Shown here piece after piece: positions 9,221-16,858 of a stretch of 64,000 nucleotides of DNA. A model generated the notes under the pieces. It was given only the letters and a program-made list of their open reading frames with translations. It made no database searches and was not told where the DNA came from. The position numbers and the translations under genes are program-made. The stretch's first letter is position 1; every line of letters starts with the position of its first letter. Origin of the DNA: Acidaminococcus timonensis (lineage in GTDB: Bacteria > Bacillota > Negativicutes > Acidaminococcales > Acidaminococcaceae); the NCBI RefSeq assembly GCF_900106585.1, contig NZ_FNWH01000006.1:1116001-1180000 (forward strand), written 5' to 3'.

Positions 9221-9530
9221 TGAAAAATTTCCTCCATTTCTCAGCCAGGGCGGGGTCCATCTTCCCCGGCGCTTTGTTTTTCCGCCGGTAGGCGGTCAGT
9301 TGCTCATAGGTGGGAGCATGTTTCCCTAACATTGACTGATACACGGGCAGGGATACGCGCCTGATAAGTATATCTTCTTCCCGATCTACCCTCCGCATGT
9401 ATCCTTCAAATAGGGCGTCTAGCTCCCCAACCGTCAGCCGTTCAAATTCCCACGGCTTTAGGTTCAGTTCTCCATAAGCGATTTTTTCCAGTTCCGTTAC
9501 CAAATCGGTAACGGAATCATAGGATTTTAT
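9153..9530 (-). CDS. T-like domain of tail assembly chaperone, made by -1 frameshift
   Basis: This frame has no ATG or GTG start near its beginning (a TTG at 9503 lies inside a hairpin and lacks a good ribosome site). It is open through the end of the upstream G-like gene in the -1 frame from about 9530. Its sequence (LKPWEFERLTVGELDALFEGY, then MRRVDREEDILIRR) resembles the T domain of siphovirus tail chaperones. With the slippery run at 9530-9535 it would be expressed as a G-T fusion of roughly 240 residues that binds the tape measure and recruits tube subunits. The end overlaps the capsid gene by 68 bp. The family call is by pattern; frameshifting is inferred. Confidence 0.7.
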   Translation of the reverse strand: MKSYDSVTDLVTELEKIAYGELNLKPWEFERLTVGELDALFEGYMRRVDREEDILIRRVSLPVYQSMLGKHAPTYEQLTAYRRKNKAPGKMDPALAEKWRKFFNVALPGIKKGAGRHPGQPEKEG

Positions 9531-9541
9531 TTTTTGGTCCC
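9492..9541 (-). promoter_or_regulatory. Programmed -1 frameshift signal (A6 slippery run plus hairpin)
   Basis: On the minus strand the G-like gene ends GGG ACC AAA AAA TAA. A run of six A (9530-9535) allows a one-base backward slip into a frame that avoids the stop. Thirteen bases farther begins a perfect 10-bp inverted repeat, TTCCGTTACC (9507-9516) and GGTAACGGAA (9492-9501), with a 5-base loop. Slippery run, adjacent stop and downstream stem are the known elements of gpG/gpGT frameshifting in dsDNA phage tail chaperones. The spacer is somewhat long. Confidence 0.7.
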
Positions 9542-9877
9542 CTGGGGCAGGTTTTTTGGCACTTTGCCAAACGTGCCGGACTTCATCAGCGCGGGCACCA
9601 GTACCTTCATATACAAATCCTGTGCGCTCATTTCAGCCAGGGCGGCGCCCCAGATTTCGTCAAACGTTTCTGCCGGTGTGTTTTCCGGCATCCCGCCGCC
9701 GATAAGCCCCCATTTTAGCATGATGTAAAAATTCGTCAGGCTGGCCGTTGCCACGGCTTTAAAAAGGCTGTTTCCCGGCAGTTCCTGTTCTGCCCCCATG
9801 ACGGCTTTCAGCGGAAAACATACGCTGTATTCCTTTTCACCAGCTTTAAATTTTACGGTCTTGTCAATTGTTGCCAT
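9527..9877 (-). CDS. G-like tail assembly chaperone
   Basis: The 116-residue protein starts at ATG 9877 (MATIDKTVKFKAGEKEYSV) behind AAGGAGGAG; an upstream in-frame codon would add 17 residues but lacks this site. Size, composition and the segment NSLFKAVATASLTNFYIMLKWG suit the G domain of tail chaperones. It overlaps the end of the portal gene by 14 bp. Its last codons hold the slippery A run that links it to the T-like frame. It lies between portal and capsid genes instead of beside the tape measure gene. Confidence 0.68.
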   Translation of the reverse strand: MATIDKTVKFKAGEKEYSVCFPLKAVMGAEQELPGNSLFKAVATASLTNFYIMLKWGLIGGGMPENTPAETFDEIWGAALAEMSAQDLYMKVLVPALMKSGTFGKVPKNLPQGTKK

Positions 9878-11096
9878 TTTCTCCTCCTTCGTTTCCTTGT
9901 TCGTCGCCCGGGCTGTCACCCAGGGCACCGGTGCCGCCCCGCTGTGTCAGCATATCAGCCTCCGGCGTATCCAGGCGCGGGTATTTCAAACTGGCCCTGG
10001 CTTCGTTAGGCGTCAGGATACCGGCGCCGGTGTAGCTGCACAGCACGGACGCCTTGCTTTGAGCATCCAGGGTATCAAACACATCATTCACGGTTCCGAA
10101 ACGTAACCCGGCTTCCCGTTGCCGTTCGGACAGCAGCTTAACAGACAGCTCCGCGGCGTATTGTTCCAGAATCGGGGCGATGGTCTGACTAAAAAACTGC
10201 ATCATCTGGGACGCGGAAAACGTTGCCGCGCCGGTCCCGCCCATCCGGTTCAGCATGGCCAACGGGATACCAAACAGGGCGGAAATGTCTTCCGCTTTGG
10301 ATTCTTTAACGATCTGGTAGTAACTTCCCACGTCGTTTGTGATGTTGCTTGCTTCCATGCCAGCAGGCAACGGCAGAATCGTGGCGTTGCTGTTGGACAG
10401 TAGCTCCTTGATCTGTGCTTGCAGCTCTTTCTGCTTTGTCTTGCTCAGGTCGGACGTGTACGTTAAAACGATGGTTCCAGAAAAACCGTTAGAAATGGTG
10501 CTCCGGATAGCGCCTTCCGCTTCCGCGTTGGCTTGCAGGGTGTCGCGCAATACGACGCCCGCCGGGCGGCCCAGAATCCCGTTGGTGGAAAACGCCCGGA
10601 AATGCAAGATTTCCTCCGGTAGGATGGTGTACGTTGCACCGTTCCGCGGGTCCGTGTACCGGTAAACCAGCTTACGCTGTCCGTCCAGGACATTGACATC
10701 ATCCCACACTACCTGCATACTTCCGGCGTCCAGGGGCACCAGGGCGGCCAGGGCCGTTGTACGGTCGCAGTTGATGTACGCGAACGCGTTTCCGTATAAA
10801 AGCCGCTGTTTTTCCATGTATTCCCAAAACGTATACGCATTAATCCCCGGATACGGCTGGTAATTCATTACATTGGCACTTCCCGGCACGGCAGCAGGTT
10901 CCGCCGTAGAATCCGGGCGGTAAACCGTCCACCGGAATTGTGCCAGGTTTTGAGCCAGGATTTTTACACACGTGGCAAAAATCACATCGGAGTTCGGACT
11001 GATGTTAAACGCGCGGCCGTATCCTACCGGGGCCAGGTTCCGGTACTGTTTCGCCGGGGGATAACCACGAATGTAAGCCTTGATTTTTTCAAACAT
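9864..11096 (-). CDS. Portal protein, HK97 family
   Basis: A 410-residue portal subunit; twelve copies form the DNA channel at one capsid vertex. Recognisable segments are the N-terminal VFATCVKILAQNLAQFRW-like stretch (VIFATCVKILAQNLA), the YTFWEYMEKQRLLYGNAFAY block, EILHFRAFSTNGILGRP, and the C-terminal SKAEDISALFGIPLAMLN. The last 40 residues are Gly/Asn/Glu rich and probably disordered. The start follows GGAGG immediately after the protease stop, so the two are coupled. It lies after the protease, the reverse of the common HK97 order. Confidence 0.93.
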   Translation of the reverse strand: MFEKIKAYIRGYPPAKQYRNLAPVGYGRAFNISPNSDVIFATCVKILAQNLAQFRWTVYRPDSTAEPAAVPGSANVMNYQPYPGINAYTFWEYMEKQRLLYGNAFAYINCDRTTALAALVPLDAGSMQVVWDDVNVLDGQRKLVYRYTDPRNGATYTILPEEILHFRAFSTNGILGRPAGVVLRDTLQANAEAEGAIRSTISNGFSGTIVLTYTSDLSKTKQKELQAQIKELLSNSNATILPLPAGMEASNITNDVGSYYQIVKESKAEDISALFGIPLAMLNRMGGTGAATFSASQMMQFFSQTIAPILEQYAAELSVKLLSERQREAGLRFGTVNDVFDTLDAQSKASVLCSYTGAGILTPNEARASLKYPRLDTPEADMLTQRGGTGALGDSPGDEQGNEGGENGNN

Positions 11097-11855
11097 TTAC
11101 GCCTCCAGTTCCCGGTCAACGCTGGCAAATAAAGCAACTAGGGCGGGTGGGACAACGTACGCCTGCGGCTTTTTATCATCCTCGCTGGTATCCGGATCCG
11201 GCTTCTTTTCGTCGTCCTCGTTATCATTCTGTTCAGGGTTTTCCGGCTCTCCTTCGTCAGGTTCCGCGGGTTCATCGTCGCCGCCCCCTTCCGGTTCATC
11301 GTCTGCTTTTGCTCTAGATTTAATTACCAGGTCATACAGGCTCCCGACGGCGGCCAGGGAACCATCGGGGCGTTCCACTTTCTTGACTACCACATTATCA
11401 AAGTATTCCGCGGCTTCATCAGCAGTCATCCAAAAATCCCCGGCGTCCATGGCCGCGCTTACCTTGTCAATGTCCCGGCAATGGGCAGCCAGGATGTTCC
11501 GCTGGATGGCGTCAATCCGCTTCATGGCTTCCACGGCGTTCTGCAATTCCTCTTTGTTCCCGTCGGCAACGGTCCAGCAATTATGCAGCATCACGACGCT
11601 GTTTTCATCTACTACCACCTCGTCACATGCCAGGGCGATGATGGCGGCAATGCTTGCAGCCATAACATGTACGTTCGCCGTTGCCTTGTGTTCGCTATTT
11701 TGGATAGCGTTTACAATGGTCAGCCCGGCGAATACGTCGCCGCCCGGGCTGTTGATGTCCAGGCTGTAATCTTCCGCGGTCCCCTGGATACTAGCGACAA
11801 GGTCATCGGTTTCCATGCAATCATAAACAGGTCCGATTAAAGCAATATTTTCCAT
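11097..11855 (-). CDS. ClpP-type prohead protease with acidic tail
   Basis: A 252-residue protein of the ClpP/S14 prohead protease family. The sequence INSPGGDVFAGLTIVNAI carries the oxyanion segment, the nucleophile lies in MAASIAAIIAL (Ser), and the catalytic His in MLHNCW. The C-terminal third (about residues 185-235) is a very acidic Asp/Glu/Pro-rich linker, followed by a short helix. The enzyme would process the capsid delta domain. The acidic tail might help scaffold assembly, which is inference. It is followed with no gap by the portal gene. Confidence 0.9.
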   Translation of the reverse strand: MENIALIGPVYDCMETDDLVASIQGTAEDYSLDINSPGGDVFAGLTIVNAIQNSEHKATANVHVMAASIAAIIALACDEVVVDENSVVMLHNCWTVADGNKEELQNAVEAMKRIDAIQRNILAAHCRDIDKVSAAMDAGDFWMTADEAAEYFDNVVVKKVERPDGSLAAVGSLYDLVIKSRAKADDEPEGGGDDEPAEPDEGEPENPEQNDNEDDEKKPDPDTSEDDKKPQAYVVPPALVALFASVDRELEA

Positions 11856-11859
11856 TTCC

Positions 11860-12156
11860 TCATTCCTTTCTATACAGCTGTAACTGGGTAATCATAGCGC
11901 GGGCGCGCGGGTCCATCCCGGCGCTTCCTTCGGCCCATCCACCTTCCCGGTTGTCGTAAGCATCCGGCAGCCAGAAATCCAGCACCCAGGCGTCCGCCTT
12001 ATTTTTAAAATTTTCGTTGCTGTCATAAATCGCCTGGAAATCGTCTATAGCATCTTCCAGGTATCCGTACCCGGCGGAAATTTCCCGGGTTAAAATCCTG
12101 TCGTCGTCGCTCCCCACGATATTTAAATATTCCTTGACTTCATCAAGCGTGACCAT
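11860..12156 (-). CDS. Head-tail connector, HK97 gp6-like
   Basis: A 98-residue helical protein starting MVTLDEVKEYLNIVGSDDD, with a helix (LEDAIDDFQAIYDSNENFK) and WVLDFWLPDAYDNRE, the pattern of gp6-like connectors that sit below the portal and join the head to the tail. In HK97 this gene follows the capsid gene; here it is between TerL and protease. It abuts the TerL stop codon and precedes the protease gene by 4 bp. Confidence 0.75.
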   Translation of the reverse strand: MVTLDEVKEYLNIVGSDDDRILTREISAGYGYLEDAIDDFQAIYDSNENFKNKADAWVLDFWLPDAYDNREGGWAEGSAGMDPRARAMITQLQLYRKE

Positions 12157-14004
12157 TTACTCACCCCTTACCATTTCCAGCCAGTCATCCACGATCTCGT
12201 TTCCGTCAACGTCGCCCCGGCTCCAATCGATATACGGGGCGATGAACCCGGTCAGCATGGCGTCCACCGGGTCAATGCGGACGTTGCTGTCAGCCCTCAG
12301 ACTGATTTTTTCCAGGCTGTAATAGCCCGTCGGGTTCTTGACCATTACCGCGTTCATCATGGCTTTTTCTAAAATATCTTCGTTTCCGGCGCTGTAGATA
12401 ATGGATTTATCTTTCCAGAGTCCGGACAAAATCTCGATGTATTGACTCAGTGCCTTGGGGCTTTGGTTTTGCAGGATGAACGTGTCGCACATCTCGGCCA
12501 GCTGCTCCTGTATGCCCGCAATCCCGTAGGGGTCCGCGGCGATGGTTACATAATGCAGGCCGTGCTTCTCCATCGTTGCCCGGATGTATTCCAGGACTTG
12601 CCCGGCGTCGATATTCTCGCCGCCTCCGCCGGTGCAAAGAAATAATTCTCGGTCCACATAATCACGGTAGGGAAATTTATCCGCGTCCACGTGCATCTGT
12701 AATTTATTCTTTGGCATCCAGGACACAACGTGGCAAAACATCCGCGGGGTTCCCTTTGGACTTTCAGCCTTTAATATTTTCCCGTCCTGTTCCTTGACGA
12801 TCGCCCCGAACCAAACGGACGTTAAATCCAGGGTGTGGGACAGGTCAATGCCCAGATACCAGTCTTTGTAGCCCTTGCCCACAACATCAGCAAAACCGAC
12901 GGGCGCGCCGCACGCTTTCATCTGTTCAAACGTGCACAATCCGCGGTCCTCAGCCGAATACCACACGTTGCATTGCTTCGTCGCGAATGATTGCAGTTCA
13001 AAGCCTTTAACCTCGTTCGCTGCCCGCGCCTTTGCCGTGTAGGATTTTTTAATGTAGTCCTTGACGGTATAGCCGTCCTGCTGAAAAAGCAGCACCGGGT
13101 TTGCCTTGCCCCATACCTTGATAGAAGAAAAATCTTTTTTCGCTATATCTTCTTTGTCCGGCTCGCACAAAAACAGGAAATTTTCGTCCGGCAGCGTTCC
13201 CTCGAATAGGTTCTTCTCCAGGCTTAACCATTTTTTATGATTCGTTCCACCGATCTCAAACTGCGCCGTGCTCATAGTCACTAGCAATTTATCTTTGTAA
13301 TGACCTTGCCCGTCCTGGATGGTTTTCGTTATGATTTCGTCGCATAACATCTCTTCATCGATTACCGCCACACGGTTAGTAAATCCATCCAGGGATTTTT
13401 TCGCGCCGCTCCCGGTCCGGAACATATCCAGTTTATTGTTCGTAATCCGGCTTTTCGCCCAGCAGGCTGTCCGGTTCACGTTAGTATACGTTTCCGCCAG
13501 GTACGGGTCATTATCGATAAATTTCACAAATTCGTCAAAACAGATTTCCGCGTTCTGCCCCTTGCAGCTGGCTAGGATGATATTCTCATTCCGGTATTTG
13601 CTCATGGTCATTAGATAATGCAGGACGCCGGACAATAAAAAGGATTTTCCGTTACGCCGGGCAACGTAAATATTTGCCGTGTTCACCAGATATCCGCCGT
13701 CCGGGCGGCGCAAACCGAAAATCCCGCACATGATAAATTTCTGCGCCGGATATAATTCCAGGTGCTTTGCCCGTCCATCTTGATCCACATAAATCAGCAG
13801 GTTCAAAAATTTAAACATCATGGCCATTTCATCGGCAGCAAAACGGTATTTTTTCGCAAGGTCCAGAAAACGGGTGAAGCACAGCAGCTCCGCCCGCCCC
13901 AGCAATCCCTTCTTATCGCGTTCAACCAGTGCCCGGTAGTAGTCGCCTATGCAGTTTTTGAGTTCCGCGGGGACCTTTGCCGATCGCAGTTCCTTTTCAT
14001 ACAT
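12157..14004 (-). CDS. Terminase large subunit
   Basis: A 615-residue packaging motor. The ATPase has a Walker A variant at about residues 114-121 (VARRNGKS), an adenine-binding motif before it (LYPAQKFIMCGIFGLRR) and a Walker B motif NRVAVIDEEM. The C-terminal nuclease domain contains GIDLSHTLDLTSV and VTIAADPYGIAG with the acidic metal ligands. It belongs to the Terminase_1 (HK97/phage P27-type) group. Start and stop abut the neighbouring HNH and connector genes. Together with TerS and an HNH protein this suggests cos-type packaging. Confidence 0.95.
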   Translation of the reverse strand: MYEKELRSAKVPAELKNCIGDYYRALVERDKKGLLGRAELLCFTRFLDLAKKYRFAADEMAMMFKFLNLLIYVDQDGRAKHLELYPAQKFIMCGIFGLRRPDGGYLVNTANIYVARRNGKSFLLSGVLHYLMTMSKYRNENIILASCKGQNAEICFDEFVKFIDNDPYLAETYTNVNRTACWAKSRITNNKLDMFRTGSGAKKSLDGFTNRVAVIDEEMLCDEIITKTIQDGQGHYKDKLLVTMSTAQFEIGGTNHKKWLSLEKNLFEGTLPDENFLFLCEPDKEDIAKKDFSSIKVWGKANPVLLFQQDGYTVKDYIKKSYTAKARAANEVKGFELQSFATKQCNVWYSAEDRGLCTFEQMKACGAPVGFADVVGKGYKDWYLGIDLSHTLDLTSVWFGAIVKEQDGKILKAESPKGTPRMFCHVVSWMPKNKLQMHVDADKFPYRDYVDRELFLCTGGGGENIDAGQVLEYIRATMEKHGLHYVTIAADPYGIAGIQEQLAEMCDTFILQNQSPKALSQYIEILSGLWKDKSIIYSAGNEDILEKAMMNAVMVKNPTGYYSLEKISLRADSNVRIDPVDAMLTGFIAPYIDWSRGDVDGNEIVDDWLEMVRGE

Positions 14005-14418
14005 TTAACCACCACCAAAACGTTTTCTAAATTCCATAATACCTGCCTGGATTCTTTCCAGGGCTGCTTCTTTGTCCTTCTTGTACATGGCATGGATTTC
14101 CGCGTGGCTCTCAATGCTTACCGTAATGAGATTGTCCAGGCGGTAGGCTAGCTCCGGCGCTTCGTCCCGCTCTATGATATGATGGACCACTGGCCGCGCG
14201 GGGCGGGAGTAAATCCCAATGCCCATCATCCATATATCGTAACCCATGTATTTAATGAGCACGTTTTTACGGCACTTCTCCCATTTCCGGCTGCCGTACA
14301 TTTTCCTCGCTTCGTTTTCTTGCATCCGTTTATTTTGATACTTCCGGGTACAGACGGGGCAGCGCTTCCCTTCGTATAGCTGATGGCACGTTGGACAGCG
14401 TTTTTTAATCGCTCCCAT
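14005..14418 (-). CDS. HNH endonuclease (terminase-associated)
   Basis: About 137 residues. The N-terminus has a zinc ribbon CPTCHQLYEGKRCPVC; the C-terminal half has the HNH nuclease pattern (ARPVVHHIIERDEAPEL, then LDNLITVSIESHAEIH). HNH proteins next to terminase genes are required for cos cleavage in HK97 and related phages. I prefer ATG 14418 (MGAIKKRC), 12 bases after GAGG; an in-frame ATG at 14430 directly abuts that site. The gene overlaps the end of the TerS gene by 14 bp and ends one base before TerL. Confidence 0.9.
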   Translation of the reverse strand: MGAIKKRCPTCHQLYEGKRCPVCTRKYQNKRMQENEARKMYGSRKWEKCRKNVLIKYMGYDIWMMGIGIYSRPARPVVHHIIERDEAPELAYRLDNLITVSIESHAEIHAMYKKDKEAALERIQAGIMEFRKRFGGG

Positions 14419-14749
14419 TTTTCCGCGCATCCTCTAATAGTTCAAAGTATGGGTTTTTATCGGCTTTCAGTTCCTCTTTTATGGAGTCAAATTTCAAGGT
14501 CTTGTATAGTGCAATGGCGATCTTATTAAATTCTTTGTACAGCCCGATCAGTGTTGCCAGCTCGTCCGGTTCCTTGACGCCTAGCCCGTCCTGGATTTCC
14601 TTTGATACTTCATTGCTCATGATGGTAAAGCGGCAATATTGCAAGATTAGATCCTTGTTAACGTCGTTGATACTGTCACACTTATTCTTTAGACTGTATA
14701 TAAATTGATAAAGATTATTAATTTCTCTTGTTCTGCTTGCTTTTGCCAT
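14405..14749 (-). CDS. Terminase small subunit (putative)
   Basis: I take ATG 14749 (MAKASRTREINNLYQF), 8 bases after AAGGTGG, giving 114 residues; the frame is open farther upstream but without a ribosome site. The protein is helical (YKEFNKIAIALYKTLKFD) and ends in KNGSD. P27-like small terminases have this length, helix content and position before HNH and TerL genes. It would recognise the packaging site and load TerL. Sequence alone does not prove the family; context is strong. Confidence 0.65.
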   Translation of the reverse strand: MAKASRTREINNLYQFIYSLKNKCDSINDVNKDLILQYCRFTIMSNEVSKEIQDGLGVKEPDELATLIGLYKEFNKIAIALYKTLKFDSIKEELKADKNPYFELLEDARKNGSD

Positions 14750-14980
14750 TTCCGTTAACCACCTTGAGAAAAAATGGAAACCCACCTCCGAATTGCAAAC
14801 CTCGTGCCAACTTTTCCGAACCATACCCCCTATCGCGTGAAATCTTTGTGAACAATTTGTGCAATAAAAATACCGTGCCAATTAATGACACGGTATTTTT
14901 ACGGAAGTCTTTGCTGTCAGAGTAAGAGGGGAATCTTAAACTGAAAACCATATGAAAGGGATAAACCTACATAATACATT
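14750..14980. promoter_or_regulatory. Early/late boundary region of the prophage
   Basis: No convincing gene lies in these 231 bases. The stretch at 14866-14900 is a terminator-like hairpin, AAAAATACCGTG paired with CACGGTATTTTT, with T runs on both sides. It separates the late regulator gene from TerS, so the head and tail operon probably starts between 14750 and 14865, and a cos site would be expected here. I see no clear sigma-70 promoter on the minus strand, which fits activator-dependent late transcription. Confidence 0.55.
14866..14900. terminator. Bidirectional terminator before the late operon
   Basis: A 12-bp perfect stem (AAAAATACCGTG / CACGGTATTTTT) with an 11-base loop. T runs follow the stem on both strands. 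It would end early transcription coming from the late regulator gene. Confidence 0.8.
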
Positions 14981-15403
14981 TTACCTCTTTTGTGGTCGCC
15001 AGTCTACCAATGCTTTGCACAGCTCCGCTTTAGCTGCTGCATAATCCCGACGCAATGTTGTGTATGGTGTCTTAATGGTATTGGATATAGTAAGCAGAGG
15101 CACCCCATACATACCATGGGTATACAGTAGATACCTGTAATGCTCGTTATCAATCCGTTTAACATATCCTTGCATCACCATTAACTCCCGCTTTAACGCT
15201 TTAATGCGCTGTGTATTGTCCTCCAGCCTTGCCACATCATCAGCCATATCATGAGCGGCCCCGCCTTGCACGTAGTCACGGCTGGGGTCTACGGCTGACG
15301 GGGAAGAGATGGCGAGGATAAATTCCTCACGCTCTTCTTCCAGCTTTTTCAGCCGTTGCACAACCCCAGCCGCTGCTTCCAGGAATTGATCAGCTACGTT
15401 CAT
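14981..15403 (-). CDS. Phage late-gene regulator (DUF1492/ArpU-like, sigma-region-4-like)
   Basis: A 140-residue protein from ATG 15403 (MNVADQFLEAAAG), 6 bases after GGTGG. The N-terminal half is coiled coil (VQRLKKLEEEREEFIL); the C-terminus has a sigma-70 region 4-like helix-turn-helix (YGVPLLTISNTIKTPYTTLRRDY). Such proteins are positioned last in early operons of Firmicutes phages and act as late transcription activators. It is immediately upstream of the terminator and TerS gene, matching that role. It overlaps the upstream gene by 14 bp. Confidence 0.72.
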   Translation of the reverse strand: MNVADQFLEAAAGVVQRLKKLEEEREEFILAISSPSAVDPSRDYVQGGAAHDMADDVARLEDNTQRIKALKRELMVMQGYVKRIDNEHYRYLLYTHGMYGVPLLTISNTIKTPYTTLRRDYAAAKAELCKALVDWRPQKR

Positions 15404-15797
15404 TGGCTTCCACCAGTTCGGCAAGCTCTTCCAGGCATTTGATGGCCTTTCTGATGTCCTTGCTCCCGCCTTTCTTGGGATAACGGTACAGATATTTCAC
15501 GTTGTCATAAATGTACGGCGCTTCTTCTGCCGTGCTGCCCCACGCCATAATGCGCTGAATTTCCCGGCACTCTATCCCGTCCCTCCAGGTGTACCGATCT
15601 GCTGCATCCTTGCCGGTGTTATCAGTCTTGCCAGCTGGCACCCGTTTTGCTGCCGCGATGACGGGGCACTCGTCCACCATGGACAGCGGCGTTCCGCACG
15701 TGCTGGTTACATGGCAACGGGGATCCACGCGTTTTTTATCCTCGTCAATTTTAAATGTACAATACTCACAGGTTTTACAGATTTTAATATCCATCAT
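15390..15797 (-). CDS. Zinc-motif plus DUF3310 protein
   Basis: A 135-residue two-part protein. Residues 1-45 contain Cys pairs (CKTCEYCTF, CHVTSTCG, DECPV) likely to bind zinc. The C-terminal half (DGIECREIQRIMAWGSTAEE, then IYDNVKYLYRYPKKGG) is the DUF3310 domain, common in phage nucleotide-metabolism or replication regions, function unknown. ATG at 15797 or 15794 both follow AGGAGG. It overlaps the small zinc-finger gene upstream by 14 bp and the late regulator downstream by 14 bp. Confidence 0.75.
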   Translation of the reverse strand: MMDIKICKTCEYCTFKIDEDKKRVDPRCHVTSTCGTPLSMVDECPVIAAAKRVPAGKTDNTGKDAADRYTWRDGIECREIQRIMAWGSTAEEAPYIYDNVKYLYRYPKKGGSKDIRKAIKCLEELAELVEANERS

Positions 15798-15954
15798 GTT
15801 GCCTCCTCGTTAAGAAATTTCTGTAGCACTCGCGGCCGCAAAAATAAATCTTTTTGCCGCGCCGGTCTTTTGTCCACCATTTCCAGGTCGGGGTGCAGCG
15901 GAAAACACCGCCGCAATCACCGCACGCCCGGAAAACATCAGGTTTTACATACAT
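15784..15954 (-). CDS. Tiny zinc-ribbon protein (56 aa)
   Basis: A short gene starting ATG 15954 (MYVKPDVFRACGDCG), behind GGAGGCATT. It has two Cys pairs, CGDCG and FCGREC, separated by a basic aromatic stretch (WKWWTKDRRGKK), so a zinc ribbon or treble clef is likely. It overlaps the genes on both sides by 14-17 bp, as real phage genes in compact operons do. It shares layout with its upstream neighbour (CDKCG ... FCSDHC), suggesting duplication. Function is unknown; a small DNA- or protein-binding role is possible. Confidence 0.7.
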   Translation of the reverse strand: MYVKPDVFRACGDCGGVFRCTPTWKWWTKDRRGKKIYFCGRECYRNFLTRRQHDGY

Positions 15955-16138
15955 AATGCCTCCGCCCCAATCTGTCCTCGGTCAGTCTCTTGCAATGGTC
16001 GCTGCAGAACCAATAGCGCTTATGTCTGTAATAAAATGTGTACGGATACTTGCCCACTAGGGGTACGATAAACTCCTTGCCGCATTTGTCGCAAACATGG
16101 CGCCTGGCCTCAATGCTCCCCGCTCTCGTTGTCCCCAT
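15938..16138 (-). CDS. Tiny zinc-finger protein (66 aa)
   Basis: Start ATG 16138 (MGTTRAGSIEARRHVCDKCG) overlaps the TGA of the gene before (TGATG), so it is translationally coupled. Two Cys pairs, CDKCG and FCSDHC, with basic aromatic residues between (YYRHKRYW) suggest a treble-clef or FYVE-like zinc fold. A longer frame upstream exists but would overlap the small membrane-protein gene. It resembles the next gene (15784-15954). Function unknown. Confidence 0.68.
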   Translation of the reverse strand: MGTTRAGSIEARRHVCDKCGKEFIVPLVGKYPYTFYYRHKRYWFCSDHCKRLTEDRLGRRHYVCKT

Positions 16139-16254
16139 CAGATGGCGCGCCCCCAATCCGTATAGCCAGACAGCCCTACTATGGCAATAATCGCGGCAAT
16201 CAGGATATACAAAGCAATGCCAGCCATAGCAATCTCTGCCCTCCATTCGTGCAT
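16138..16254 (-). CDS. Small membrane protein (38 aa)
   Basis: Start ATG 16254 (MHEWRAEIAMAGIALYILIA), with AGGTAGGTG 5-6 bases before. One membrane segment spans roughly residues 9-29 (AMAGIALYILIAAIIAIVG), followed by a short polar tail. The stop TGA overlaps the next start by one base. Its coupling to phage genes on both sides supports it being real. Role unknown. Confidence 0.6.
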   Translation of the reverse strand: MHEWRAEIAMAGIALYILIAAIIAIVGLSGYTDWGRAI

Positions 16255-16255
16255 T

Positions 16256-16858
16256 TTAAACACCTACCTTTCCTAAATAAAATAATTCATCGGTCAACGG
16301 TTTGGCGTATTTTTTAAACATCTTCAGACTCTCCTGATAAACGTCTTGACGTTCGCAGGGAACGATCCGGAAGCCGAATTTGTCGTTCTTTTCCAGCCTT
16401 GCCCCGCAATCCCGTACGGCAAACAGCGCGCCGAATAGCTCTCGGCAATCACTGGAAAAGGTCAGCAGCTTTAACCATAAATCCGAATCATCCGGCAGCC
16501 GTTCCGCGGCCGGGTCCATGACTACCAGGCCCATACCGTCAAAAATAGCATCGTTGACCATTTTTAATGCGTCGTCTACGCTGTAGGCAACGCAAGCCAG
16601 GGCGCCGGACGATTTGGCCATATGGATAAACCGCAGCTGCTCTTCCGTCGGCTTGTTCGGCTTTACTTTGACCTCGACAAAAAACATACGTCCAGTTGTG
16701 GGCAAAAATCCGGACAGGTCCGGGCGGCCTTTAGGCGCGCCGGTGGAAAACCACCGGCCGTCTTTGGTCTGGACCTTGCCAACGTTGATGCGCTCAACGT
16801 AGCAGCCGCGCTCTGATAAAGCGATCTCGATTTCGTGCATAAGGTCTGTTTCTGTCAT
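16256..16858 (-). CDS. VRR-NUC nuclease domain protein
   Basis: A 200-residue protein with an N-terminal VRR-NUC nuclease core: an early Glu (DLMHEIEIAL), then STGAPKGRPDLSGFLP and MFFVEVKVKPNKPTEEQLRF, which supply the D-(E-x-K) metal site and conserved Gln. The C-terminal half (from about residue 115) is not recognised. In phages such proteins are Holliday-junction or structure-specific nucleases placed near helicases. It overlaps the upstream gene by 4 bp. Confidence 0.85.
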   Translation of the reverse strand: MTETDLMHEIEIALSERGCYVERINVGKVQTKDGRWFSTGAPKGRPDLSGFLPTTGRMFFVEVKVKPNKPTEEQLRFIHMAKSSGALACVAYSVDDALKMVNDAIFDGMGLVVMDPAAERLPDDSDLWLKLLTFSSDCRELFGALFAVRDCGARLEKNDKFGFRIVPCERQDVYQESLKMFKKYAKPLTDELFYLGKVGV

